From NCBI GenBank assembly GCA_036403235.1, contig DASWRI010000015.1:98194-162193 (forward strand): 64,000 bases of DNA, read 5' to 3'. Origin of the DNA: JBGTFE01 sp036403235 (GTDB lineage: Bacteria; Acidobacteriota; Blastocatellia; Pyrinomonadales; Pyrinomonadaceae). The notes under the pieces were generated by a model that did no database searches, was not told the origin of the DNA, and saw only the letters and a list, made by a program, of their open reading frames with translations. This document shows, one piece after another, positions 17,931 to 25,556 of the stretch (positions within the stretch are counted from its first letter, which is position 1; every line of letters begins with the position of its first letter). The position numbers and the translations under genes were made by a program.

Positions 17931-19013
17931 CTATTTTATCGTCATCTGTTCGACGTCAAGAATCGAGTATCGCCCGACCGAGCCGTCTTTGCGAATAATC
18001 GTCAAAATGCCTTTATCGACGTTGACGCGCAGAATTTCGCTCATCGGACTCTCGATTTTTGTGCCGTCCTTAAACAACACAATCAGCTTTATATTTTCGA
18101 GCGGATTAGGTTCGACCGTCTTTTCGGCTTTTGTGGATTTTTTCTTTGTCTTCGCCGCATTTTCCGATTCTGCCTTTGTATCTTCGGTCTTTTCTTCTTT
18201 TTTATCGGCCTTCTCGGATTTTGGAATTTTATCGGTTACGACTACAATCGGAGGAGTCGTTTCTTCGGCTGCGACATTTTTTTCGGATTTTTTCTTTTCT
18301 TTTTTCTCAGCGGTTTCCGTCTTTTTAGATTCAGTTTTCTTCGCTTCTATTTTTTCCTTTTTTTCCGCTTTATTTTCGGCAACTGTTTCCGTCTTTTCTT
18401 CTTTCGTCACGACGGGTTTCGGCGTCGGTTTCGGCTTGACCTCGATAATTGTTCCGACCGAATTGACGCGCACTTCGCCTTGATTTTCGGTTTTTACGGC
18501 GGGCGAATTCTGGTCTTCGTTTTTGGCGACGGCTTTGAGCGGCTCGAAGCTGCCCGCAAACTTGATGCGAAAAGTCGCGGCTTCGTCGTTCGGCGTGCGT
18601 CCTTCGATTCTTAAAATCAATTTTTCCGCCTGGCGCAGATAAACGATTCGCCCGGTTTCGTTATCGGAATTATCCGAATAAACACGGATTTTGGTTAAAG
18701 GCCTGAGATTGTCCGCGGTAAAAATATCGATGTCGCCGTCGAGATTTTTTGTCACGACGTTAATAAAAACGTCGCCCTGACTTCCGTTAAAAACGTAAAA
18801 ATAATTCGTCAGACGCGCATCGCCGAGGTCGCGCGCCGGAATTTTGCCGTTTATTTCATTGCTCGTGACGGGCGTCGGAAAATTCTGGTCGATTGACTGC
18901 GCTTGAATCGAATGGAGACAAAAGAAAATTATCAACGCAGGAACGCAGAGACGCAGAGATTTATAAAAAAAATTCGCCGGTGATTTTTGCCACAAATTGT
19001 AAATTACGTTCAT
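17931..19013 (-). CDS. Secreted PPC-like domain protein with Lys/Glu-rich spacer
   Basis: 360 residues. The signal peptide ends near FCLHSIQAQ (residue 39). Residues about 60-160 form a beta domain like the bacterial pre-peptidase C-terminal (PPC) domain (YFYVFNGSQGDVFINV, then RIVYLRQAEKLILRIEG). A highly charged Lys/Glu/Thr/Pro spacer covers about 190-295. The last 55 residues form a small domain (LIVLFKDGTKIESPMSEILR). The first signal-peptide residues KSLRLCV are encoded by a copy of the CGCAGAG-type repeat (18934-18960), so the gene start may have been built from a repeat. Function unknown. Confidence 0.7.
   Translation of the reverse strand: MNVIYNLWQKSPANFFYKSLRLCVPALIIFFCLHSIQAQSIDQNFPTPVTSNEINGKIPARDLGDARLTNYFYVFNGSQGDVFINVVTKNLDGDIDIFTADNLRPLTKIRVYSDNSDNETGRIVYLRQAEKLILRIEGRTPNDEAATFRIKFAGSFEPLKAVAKNEDQNSPAVKTENQGEVRVNSVGTIIEVKPKPTPKPVVTKEEKTETVAENKAEKKEKIEAKKTESKKTETAEKKEKKKSEKNVAAEETTPPIVVVTDKIPKSEKADKKEEKTEDTKAESENAAKTKKKSTKAEKTVEPNPLENIKLIVLFKDGTKIESPMSEILRVNVDKGILTIIRKDGSVGRYSILDVEQMTIK
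18934..18960. repeat. CGCAGAG-type REP-like repeat inside a signal-peptide coding region
   Basis: The plus strand reads CAACGCAGGAACGCAGAG then ACGCAGAG, the same unit as ACCGCAGAGGACACAGAG at 58811. Here it is read on the minus strand as part of the N terminus of the 360-residue protein. Confidence 0.55.
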
Positions 19014-19051
19014 ACTGCTTTAATTTTCCTATGTGTCTTCGCGTTTCAAAT

Positions 19052-19510
19052 TTACACCAAATCTTTTCGCAAATGCACGAGCCGTGAAGTTTCGTCGTAA
19101 CCGAGTTTGAGATGCGCTTTGAGACTCAAATCGTTTCCAATTTCCGAATCCGAAGCCATTTCCGTGCAGCCTTTGCTCCGCGCCCAGCTTTCGGCGCTTC
19201 TCACCAGGCGTCGTCCGATACCGTAGCGTCTGAAATCGGGTTCGACAAACCAGCCTTCGAGATAGCCGACGTGGTCGGTGTGACAATCTTCGACAAACGG
19301 CCGGATGCTGGCTTCGAGAAACCCAATCAAACGACCGTCGTCGATTTCGGCGAGCAGAACGAGCTGGCTGTCCGTATGCTCGTAAATGTCGAGCATTTCG
19401 GCTTTATGCTCGTCGTCGGTCAGCTCGTCCCACAAAAGTTTCCTGAGCCGAAACCATTCGGCAATATCTCTTTCTTTTAAGGGCCGTACGTTGAAATTTT
19501 GTTGTGTCAT
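19052..19510 (-). CDS. GNAT acetyltransferase, aminoglycoside 6'-N-acetyltransferase-like
   Basis: 152 residues, full GNAT length. The acetyl-CoA loop is seen as RRYGIGRRLV. From memory of the AAC(6')-I family, these shared landmarks are present: an early LRKLLWDEL, GFLEASIR, GYLEGWFVEPDFRR, then ESWARSKGC, EMASDSEIGND and HLKLGYDET near the end. The reaction would be transfer of acetyl to an amine, in the family the 6'-amino group of aminoglycosides. It lies alone between the PPC protein and the S41 homologue, with no mobile element next to it, so it is probably a resident gene. The substrate is not proven. Confidence 0.8.
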   Translation of the reverse strand: MTQQNFNVRPLKERDIAEWFRLRKLLWDELTDDEHKAEMLDIYEHTDSQLVLLAEIDDGRLIGFLEASIRPFVEDCHTDHVGYLEGWFVEPDFRRYGIGRRLVRSAESWARSKGCTEMASDSEIGNDLSLKAHLKLGYDETSRLVHLRKDLV

Positions 19511-19566
19511 TAAAAAGTTTGGCGAACAATCTTATTTACTTACAATTGCATAATTTTGTCAATAAA

Positions 19567-19590
19567 ATGCCGGGCGCACAGGCCCGGCAT
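19567..19590 (-). terminator. GC-rich terminator of the S41 homologue gene
   Basis: Arms ATGCCGGGC and GCCCGGCAT (19567-19575, 19582-19590) with a 6-nt loop. On the minus strand a TTTTATT tract follows. It ends the gene at 19615-20922. Confidence 0.75.
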
Positions 19591-19614
19591 CGTCAAGCAG
19601 AATTTTATCGGCGT

Positions 19615-20922
19615 TTATTCTTCGGTAGTTTTGGCGGTATTGCCCTGCAGGATTTCGAGAGCTTTTTTAAGCTGCAAATCTTCCTGAGCTTCCTTCGGCT
19701 GCTCGGGTTTGGGCGTCGCTTGCGGCGTTGCCTGCGGATTCGGCTGCTGTTCCTGCTGTTGCTGCTGGTCGATTAAATCTTCGACTTCGAGCGGTTCGGG
19801 CGTTTCGGGACGTTTTACTTCGACCGAAGGCTTGACGCCCGAATTTTGCCGGTCGTCGGCCAAAAACGGATTTCCGTTTGCCGAAGCCCATTTGGCAACG
19901 GTTAAAAGCAGGCCGTCGCCGCTGCGCAAAGTCAGGAGTTTCTGCTCGGTGCCCGCGCCGAAACTTCTTTCGCCGATGACTTCACCGCGTTTGCGGTCGA
20001 GCATCGCCGAGGCGACGACTTCACCCGCGCCGGCCGTTCCTAAATCAATCAGCGTCGCGACCTGTCCGGCAAAAAGATGCTTGCTCGGGTCGGCGGCAAA
20101 TGTCTGCTGAACTTTGTTTTCGCGCCCGACGATTTCGGCGAGATTTCCGTCTTTAATAAAAATATTGGCGACATCGACCGCTTCGTTCAAATCTCCGGCG
20201 GCGACGCCGCGCAAATCGAGCACGATTTTCTGCACGCCCTGTTTGGCCAGCTCCTGAACTTTCGCCCGGATATTTTTCGCTTCGCCTTTTTCGAGACTGT
20301 AAACTTTAACCACGCCGACTTTTCCGGCTTCAATCCGTGCTTCGGGCATCGGGAGCTTATACGCGCTGCGAACGACCGAAATCGTCTGCGGCTTTTCGCC
20401 CGCGCGCAAAACGCGAAGATTTATTTTCGAACCGGCTTCGCCGAGCAGAAGCTGGCGCGCGTTGTAAAGCGAAATATCGCGCGTCGCTTTCGTTTCGATA
20501 TATTCGATAACGTCTCCGGCTTTGAGACCGGCTTTCTCGGCGGGCGAATCCTTAATCACCGAAATCACATAAAGATAAGAAGAAACCTGCGAAAACTCGG
20601 CACCGATTCCCGTCAGAGTGTTCTGTTTTTTCGCCTGATAATCTTTAACCTGTTCGGCCGTCAGATATGAAGAATACGGGTCGAGCCCGCCGACCAGACC
20701 GCGCAGAGCGCCGTCGCGTACTTTACCCAAATCGGGAACGTCGACATAATCGTTTTGAATATGCTGCAAAACGCTTTCAAAAATGCGAATCTGCGCGCCC
20801 GCGTCGTTTATCGGCTGCTGCGCATAGGTCGATGTGATGTTTCTCAGAAAACCGCCGAAAAGCGCGTAAAAGGCGATTACAACCGAGACTAAAATGATAA
20901 AAAACTTACCGCGAAATGACAT
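19615..20922 (-). CDS. S41-family homologue lacking the catalytic Ser and Lys (pseudoprotease)
   Basis: 435 residues. An N-terminal signal anchor (about 8-27) is followed by an S41 cap, a PDZ domain at about 100-175 and the core. The active-site block reads GTAGAGEVV where functional enzymes have TASASEI, so the nucleophile position is Gly298. The general-base Lys position is Ala323 (SFGAGTEQ instead of TFGKGT). The two are exactly 25 residues apart, as in active enzymes. The LDLRGNPGG loop is also changed to LDLRGVAAGDL. The fold looks intact and the frame open, so a binding or regulatory role is likely. The tail is rich in Gln, Pro and Thr. Confidence 0.88.
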   Translation of the reverse strand: MSFRGKFFIILVSVVIAFYALFGGFLRNITSTYAQQPINDAGAQIRIFESVLQHIQNDYVDVPDLGKVRDGALRGLVGGLDPYSSYLTAEQVKDYQAKKQNTLTGIGAEFSQVSSYLYVISVIKDSPAEKAGLKAGDVIEYIETKATRDISLYNARQLLLGEAGSKINLRVLRAGEKPQTISVVRSAYKLPMPEARIEAGKVGVVKVYSLEKGEAKNIRAKVQELAKQGVQKIVLDLRGVAAGDLNEAVDVANIFIKDGNLAEIVGRENKVQQTFAADPSKHLFAGQVATLIDLGTAGAGEVVASAMLDRKRGEVIGERSFGAGTEQKLLTLRSGDGLLLTVAKWASANGNPFLADDRQNSGVKPSVEVKRPETPEPLEVEDLIDQQQQQEQQPNPQATPQATPKPEQPKEAQEDLQLKKALEILQGNTAKTTEE

Positions 20923-20955
20923 ATTTTCCTCGTTATTATTACAGGTTAAGAGTTA

Positions 20956-21525
20956 ATGAGCCGACCAATGTTTGACGTATATCAATTAACAATTAACAAT
21001 TATCTATCAACTAAAATTTTCGTGCAAGAAAAAGAAACAATTAATGAACCTGATTTTACAGATGTTTTTCGCGCGCCCGACGCCGGCAGAATCGTCTCGC
21101 TCGACATCGGCACGAAACGCATCGGCTACGCCGTCTGCGACGAGCTCCAGTTCGTCGCGCGTCCGGTCGGCATCATTCGCCGAATCGCCTGGAAAAAACT
21201 TCTCAAACAGGTTTCCAACATTCTGGTAGAGTTTGATGCCAAAGCGCTCGTTTTAGGTTTGCCGTATAACTTCGACGGCACGGAAAGCGAGATGTCGCAG
21301 GAAGCGCGCCGTCTGGCCAGAAATTTTTCGCTCTCGCTCGATATTCCCGTCTTTTTGCAGGACGAGCGCATCACTTCAATCGAAGCCAAAAATCTGCTCT
21401 ATCAGCAAGGTTACAGCGAAAAGGAAATTCTCGAGCGAATCGACAGCGAAGCCGCCGCCATTATACTGAGCGATTTTCTGGCCAAAAAGCGCGAGGCCGG
21501 AAAATGGAAAGATTCCGAGTTTTAA
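20956..21525 (+). CDS. ruvX: YqgF/RuvX family putative pre-16S rRNA nuclease
   Basis: 189 residues from the ATG at 20956. The RNase H-like core is clear: SLDIGTKRIGYAVCD, LVLGLPYNFDGTES, then LQDERITSIEA and IDSEAAAIILSDFL. Family members mature the 5' end of 16S rRNA (YqgF). The domain starts only at about residue 46. Part of the extra N terminus is encoded by an AATTAAC heptamer repeat (20983-21001), so a GTG start at 21022 (VQEKETINEP) is equally plausible. It is divergent from the S41 homologue. A hairpin that includes its stop codon acts as terminator. Confidence 0.88.
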   Translation: MSRPMFDVYQLTINNYLSTKIFVQEKETINEPDFTDVFRAPDAGRIVSLDIGTKRIGYAVCDELQFVARPVGIIRRIAWKKLLKQVSNILVEFDAKALVLGLPYNFDGTESEMSQEARRLARNFSLSLDIPVFLQDERITSIEAKNLLYQQGYSEKEILERIDSEAAAIILSDFLAKKREAGKWKDSEF

Positions 21526-21536
21526 TCGGAATCTTT
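21508..21536. terminator. Hairpin terminator overlapping the ruvX stop codon
   Basis: AAAGATTCCGA (21508-21518) pairs with TCGGAATCTTT (21526-21536). The stop TAA of ruvX lies in the loop. It is shared with the convergent penicillin acylase gene, whose stop is 9 nt further on. Confidence 0.7.
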
Positions 21537-21544
21537 CTCATTGA

Positions 21545-23980
21545 TTATTTTGGCACGAAGACAATCGTTTCTTTCGCCGCTTTTTCGACTGCTTCTCTGC
21601 TAAACGGGAAAATTGGCGTGCTGCCCGATTTCCATTGCTCGACCTGGTCTTTCCAAAACGGCGATTTCGGGTCGCCGCTTTCGCCCGGCGCGATTACCTG
21701 CCGCGTTAAATCCCAGTCGCCCGGAACGGTTACGTGGCGCATCGAGACGTGGATGCCGACGTTCGGCGTGTCGCCCGAACCGAAGCGCGGAATCGGCTCG
21801 ATTTGAAACATCTGGCTGACGAAAGGAATGTTGGCCTGCCCGATAGGATGCGGAAAAGTCATCTTTTCGATGTTTCCCCAAATCCAGTTTGCTTCGTCCG
21901 CGCCGTATTTTTTGGCAAGACTCTCACGCGCGTCCTTGTCCGAAGCGATAAGCAGAGTTTTGTAATCGGCAAATTCTTTGGGAAGCCAGTCGGCGGGCTT
22001 TTCCGCCGCCAGCCAGTCGATAAACGACGCGCTCATCGCCCATCGATACTGTTTCGCTCTTTCCGCGCCGACCGCCGAAATTAAAATTTTGTTGAGAAAA
22101 AATCTTCTGATTTCGTTAACCAGAAGAGCGCCGCGCGAATCAGCTTTCATCTGCCCGTCCCAGCCGCGCAGAACTTTCAGAGTTTCCTCGCTCGCCGCCG
22201 CCTGTTTGACGACTTCGCGCGCGAAATTTGAAAAGGAAATATTAAAAACGTCGCGCTGCACGTCCATCGCGTCGTTGACGGTCATTTTTTTGTTTGCTTC
22301 GAGAAGCTGCGTAATCCGGCGCGCGCGATACGGCGCCGACCACAGATGCGTCAGAAAATGATTGTAGCTTTCGCCCGCGATGCGCTGGTTTGCCGTCGCG
22401 ATATAACCTTGTGCCGGATTGTAACTGTTCGGCATCTCTTCAAACGGAATATTTTTTATCCATTCGCCTTCGTTCGTCCATCCATCATACGGAATCGAGC
22501 CGTCGCCGCTTTTGCGAATCGGAATCGCGCCCGCGCCGTAATAGCCGATATTTCCCTTGACGTCGGCGAAAATGAAATTCTGCGTCGAGCCGCCGTAAGT
22601 TTTCAGCGCCGCTTTGAATTCGTCCCAGTTACGAGCACGATTTAATTTCAGAAACGCGCCGAACGTGTCGTTTTTCGGGTCACGCGCCGTCCATTTTAAA
22701 GCATATGCAGTTTTTGCATTGGCGGGCGTAATTTTTAGAAGCGGCTCGATAAGAGTCCCTTTCGGAAATGAAGAGTAATCTATTGAAGGATAAGTTTTCG
22801 CCCCTTTTTCCGCATCGGCGATAATCACGCCGTTTCTTGTTTCCAGTACATCCATCGAGACAATTTCCGTTTCCGGCAAAGTCGGCGTTTTTCTGACCTT
22901 TATTTCTTCTTTTCGAATCTTCGCGTCCTGCCAGCCGTTAGTTGTCTGATACTGGTTTTTGTCATTAAAAGTTTCGAGATACAAATCCTGCACGTCCGGT
23001 CCGAGATTGGTCGCGCCCCAGGCGATAAATTCGTTGTGACCGAGCACGATGCCCGGAACGCCCGGAAACGTGACGCCCGAAACGCGCATTCCGGGCGCTG
23101 AAAGATTCGCCATATGCCAGACCGAAGGCGCGCCGGGCGGCAGATGCGGGTCGTTCGCCAGAATCGGTTTTCCGTCGAGAGTACGTTTGCCGGAAACGAC
23201 AAAATTGTTGCTCATCGCGCCGAATTCCTCGTAAAAGCCGACCATTTCGAGCGAAGATTTTCTGACTTGCTCGTCTTTCAGCGCAAATTCGATTAATGAA
23301 TCGTCAACCGGAGACTTTTGACCTTCGACGTTCAATTTTTGACTTTTCAAATTGTCTTTTCCGACGACTAAAACGTCAAACGGCGAGCGCTCGGTGAAAA
23401 GCTGGTCGAATTTTTCTTTCGGCAAATCGGCGAAAGACGCTTTCAACACGTCTGCCCACCAGGTCGTGCTTAAACCGTCGGAGATGATTGCGCCGATAAT
23501 CATCGAATCGGTCGGTTTCCATTCGGCCGGGCGATACTGCAAAAGCTGAAACTCGACGGGAAGCGTTTTCGCGTCGAGCGTCTGGATGTAGGCGTTGACG
23601 CCGCGCGCATAATTTTCCAGAATCGCGCGGTGTTCGGGCGCAAAATTCTTAAAAGTTTCCTCGACAATCGACGCAAAGCCGAACTTTCGCCAGCGCTTGT
23701 CGCCTTCGAGCGCCTGCTTGCCGAAAAGCTCCGCCGTCTCGCCGCGCGCCACGCGTCGCAGCAAATCCATCTGCCAGAGACGGTCTTGCGCCGTAACGTA
23801 GCCCTGCGCGAAATAAAGGTCGGCATCGGATTTCGCCTCGATATACGGAATTCCGCGCCCGTCGCGCCGGACGGTAACCGAATCTTTTAAGCCTGCAACC
23901 TGCAGATTTTGAGCAAAACAGACGGTTGAAACAAAAAGAAAAAATGCTAAGAGCGAAAGTTTGGCAAAATTGGTTTTCAT
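21545..23980 (-). CDS. Penicillin acylase family protein (S45 Ntn-hydrolase)
   Basis: 811 residues from ATG 23980, chosen because it begins a good signal peptide (LSLLAFFLFVSTVCFAQ). An upstream start at 24016 adds 12 residues. The small subunit begins with VTVRRDGRGIPYIEA. The autocatalytic junction is EFGAMSNNFVVSG, with the N-terminal Ser nucleophile followed by Asn-Asn. GITFPGVPGIVLGHN-like and SYNPAQGYIATANQR motifs follow. Such enzymes hydrolyse amide bonds of acylated amines, including acyl-homoserine lactones or beta-lactams, in the periplasm. The substrate here cannot be inferred. Confidence 0.9.
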   Translation of the reverse strand: MKTNFAKLSLLAFFLFVSTVCFAQNLQVAGLKDSVTVRRDGRGIPYIEAKSDADLYFAQGYVTAQDRLWQMDLLRRVARGETAELFGKQALEGDKRWRKFGFASIVEETFKNFAPEHRAILENYARGVNAYIQTLDAKTLPVEFQLLQYRPAEWKPTDSMIIGAIISDGLSTTWWADVLKASFADLPKEKFDQLFTERSPFDVLVVGKDNLKSQKLNVEGQKSPVDDSLIEFALKDEQVRKSSLEMVGFYEEFGAMSNNFVVSGKRTLDGKPILANDPHLPPGAPSVWHMANLSAPGMRVSGVTFPGVPGIVLGHNEFIAWGATNLGPDVQDLYLETFNDKNQYQTTNGWQDAKIRKEEIKVRKTPTLPETEIVSMDVLETRNGVIIADAEKGAKTYPSIDYSSFPKGTLIEPLLKITPANAKTAYALKWTARDPKNDTFGAFLKLNRARNWDEFKAALKTYGGSTQNFIFADVKGNIGYYGAGAIPIRKSGDGSIPYDGWTNEGEWIKNIPFEEMPNSYNPAQGYIATANQRIAGESYNHFLTHLWSAPYRARRITQLLEANKKMTVNDAMDVQRDVFNISFSNFAREVVKQAAASEETLKVLRGWDGQMKADSRGALLVNEIRRFFLNKILISAVGAERAKQYRWAMSASFIDWLAAEKPADWLPKEFADYKTLLIASDKDARESLAKKYGADEANWIWGNIEKMTFPHPIGQANIPFVSQMFQIEPIPRFGSGDTPNVGIHVSMRHVTVPGDWDLTRQVIAPGESGDPKSPFWKDQVEQWKSGSTPIFPFSREAVEKAAKETIVFVPK

Positions 23981-24087
23981 CGTGTATGAAAATACTAAAT
24001 TTTTGGAAATAATCAAAACACTAAAATCGTTTGTCGGCGCGTATCTATTGCCCGGAGTTAAAATAAAGTCACCAATATATTTTACTC

Positions 24088-24202
24088 ACCTAACGGTCGA
24101 GATGACACGGGGCAAAACCGCCAGCACGCAAGCAAAGGGAAACAAAGCTGCGTAAAAAGAAAGGAGCAGCCCGCACCGTCCGCGTCCATTGAATTGTTAG
24201 AT
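24088..24202 (-). other. attC-like integron recombination site (115 bp)
   Basis: On the minus strand the element runs from ATCTAAC (24202-24196, RYYYAAC) to GTTAGGT (24094-24088, GTTRRRY). These outer boxes are complementary apart from one base. Inside, AATTCAATGGACGCGG at one end and CGTGTCATCTCGACC at the other are imperfectly complementary. A central hairpin ACGC-AGC / GCT-GCGT gives the cruciform layout of attC sites. The stop codon of the adjoining gene lies inside the first box (ATCTAAC), as is typical for integron cassettes. No integrase gene is in the window. Confidence 0.62.
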
Positions 24203-24700
24203 AACGCGATTAGCCGTGTGCTGCGTGAATTTCCATAAACCGATTAACGAAAGCATTTCAGCGATAAAGAAAAAAAACATCCGTATATAATTTAATGTTG
24301 TAAATTGCTGTGCCGTTTGCTTCAAAACGTCTACCGAATGTACCGCCGAACCGTCGCCAATCATGGTTCTGAGCAAAGGATAGATAAAAGTGAATGTGAT
24401 GATTTCTATGCCGACTGATAAAACTATGGCAGCGAGGACAAAATTTCGCGCAGCCTTGATTTTCCAGCCGAGAATCACAAACGCGATTCCCGTCAGGATT
24501 GCCAGAGGATAGATTGTTTGAAAGAATTGACCCGGATTTCTCGCCTGCAAAAAGTTTTTCGCAGCATCGAGCGAGGCCGGAATATTATGAAACCAGTTCG
24601 GGAAATTGATAAAGGTTTCCATAATCGCACCGCCGAAAACGATCATCATCAAGCTGAAGTGAGTGAAAATCAATATGGTCTGAAAAGTTTGTTTCTTCAT
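24197..24700 (-). CDS. Four-helix membrane protein, probable integron gene cassette cargo
   Basis: 167 residues with four hydrophobic segments (about 8-28, 60-80, 85-110, 140-160). The C-terminal half resembles DUF1772-like small membrane proteins (FTFIYPLLRTM, then NYIRMFFFFIAEMLS), but I cannot name the function. The ATG at 24700 follows a near-ideal GGAGG at 9 nt, stronger than most neighbours. The TAA stop overlaps the attC-like box. Gene plus attC site forms a compact unit of about 700 bp lying between unrelated housekeeping genes, which suggests acquisition as a cassette. Confidence 0.72.
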   Translation of the reverse strand: MKKQTFQTILIFTHFSLMMIVFGGAIMETFINFPNWFHNIPASLDAAKNFLQARNPGQFFQTIYPLAILTGIAFVILGWKIKAARNFVLAAIVLSVGIEIITFTFIYPLLRTMIGDGSAVHSVDVLKQTAQQFTTLNYIRMFFFFIAEMLSLIGLWKFTQHTANRVI

Positions 24701-24785
24701 TTGCCTTAATCCTCCAAGTTAAACGTGCAAAAATTATCGGGAATCCAACAATCCGTCAATGATTTCGGTTACAGAGCTGGAAACC

Positions 24786-24792
24786 ATCTAAC
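24786..24792 (-). other. Possible upstream cassette boundary (GTTAGAT)
   Basis: On the minus strand GTTAGAT fits the GTTRRRY core and lies 86 nt before the cassette gene. If used, the cassette would span about 24094-24791. A 7-base degenerate match alone is weak and no second full attC or attI is visible beside it. Confidence 0.25.
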
Positions 24793-24909
24793 TTTGAACT
24801 CTGCCGAATTCATTTTGTCTTAGAAAGAAGTTTTATAAGCCTTTTTTAATCGAAAGTCAATATAAACCTTGATTTCATTAAGTTTGTTGGTACAAATTGT
24901 TCATCAAAT

Positions 24910-24941
24910 AAAAATTCTGCCTAAATTTAGGCAGAATTTTT
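24910..24941. terminator. Perfect 16-bp palindromic terminator
   Basis: AAAAATTCTGCCTAAA (24910-24925) is followed at once by its exact inverse TTTAGGCAGAATTTTT. A and T tracts on both sides allow termination in both directions. It is isolated in the gap between the cassette and the 98-residue gene. Confidence 0.7.
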
Positions 24942-25184
24942 ACAGAACGGAGTTGAATAAATAAAACTTCTAAAATGAAGTTTGAATTTACGCCGGTCTT
25001 TCTACGAAAATGGTGTGTAAATTATATTATTGCCAAACTAAAAATCGGTAAAAAGCCGGATGAAATTTAAAAGTCTTAATTTTAGGTCAGGTATCTGACC
25101 GAACCCGCCGCACGCAGTTGATAATGTGTATTTAAGCAGAGATAGATAATTTCAAAAACTTTTATATAAGGAGGTAATCCATTT
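24942..25184 (+). promoter_or_regulatory. Upstream region of the 98-residue gene with an operator-like palindrome
   Basis: This AT-rich stretch has no credible reading frame. It contains one clean palindrome, GGTCAG-gtat-CTGACC (25085-25100), about 90 bp before the gene, as expected for a dimeric repressor or activator site. A strong AAGGAGGT ribosome site lies just before the ATG at 25185. Confidence 0.45.
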
Positions 25185-25481
25185 ATGAATGTGAACTTAC
25201 ACTCAGAAAAAATCGAAAATTTCGACGAAATTCAAGACGGCCTCAGCTACACCATCGGCGAGCCCGACATTTCAATCAAACAACTCATGAATAAAGATTT
25301 TATTCTCAAAAACACCGATTTCGACTGCTGGGAAAAACTGCTCGAAGCGGCGTGCGTCAGCAATGAAAAGGATTTGGAAAAGCCGGATTTCAGTAATTTT
25401 ATCAAATCGCACACGCGTTTTGACGACTGGGAAGAAATGCTTATTCAAGCTTCGAACGAATACGCGGAAAGAAAGGAATAA
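25185..25481 (+). CDS. Small acidic protein with a duplicated Phe/Trp motif
   Basis: 98 residues after a strong AAGGAGGT. No signal peptide and no membrane segment. Two similar segments are visible: KDFILKNTDFDCWEKLLEAA (about 36-55) and SNFIKSHTRFDDWEEMLIQA (about 66-85), sharing F-I-x-x-x-T-x-F-D-x-W-E-x-x-L/M-x-x-A. This internal duplication suggests two helical binding units. I do not recognise the family. It is a single-gene unit with its own terminator and an upstream palindrome. Confidence 0.7.
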   Translation: MNVNLHSEKIENFDEIQDGLSYTIGEPDISIKQLMNKDFILKNTDFDCWEKLLEAACVSNEKDLEKPDFSNFIKSHTRFDDWEEMLIQASNEYAERKE

Positions 25482-25500
25482 TCCGGCAAAAATAGAAAAG

Positions 25501-25533
25501 AAAGAGCGTGGGAGAAAAATCCCGCGCTCTTTT
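25501..25533 (+). terminator. Terminator of the 98-residue gene
   Basis: Stem AAAGAGCG-TGGGA / TCCC-GCGCTCTTT with a GAAAAA-type loop and a run of seven T. Confidence 0.85.
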
Positions 25534-25556
25534 TTTATTCAATTGGAAATTGGCGA

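Noticed and set aside
19615..20922. Pseudogene
   Set aside because: Frame, length, PDZ domain and spacing are intact. Only the catalytic residues are substituted, so a pseudoprotease is a better reading.
24700..25184. Integron integrase or attI site next to the cassette
   Set aside because: No integrase-like reading frame and no attI-like sequence beyond a 7-base GTTAGAT match could be found.
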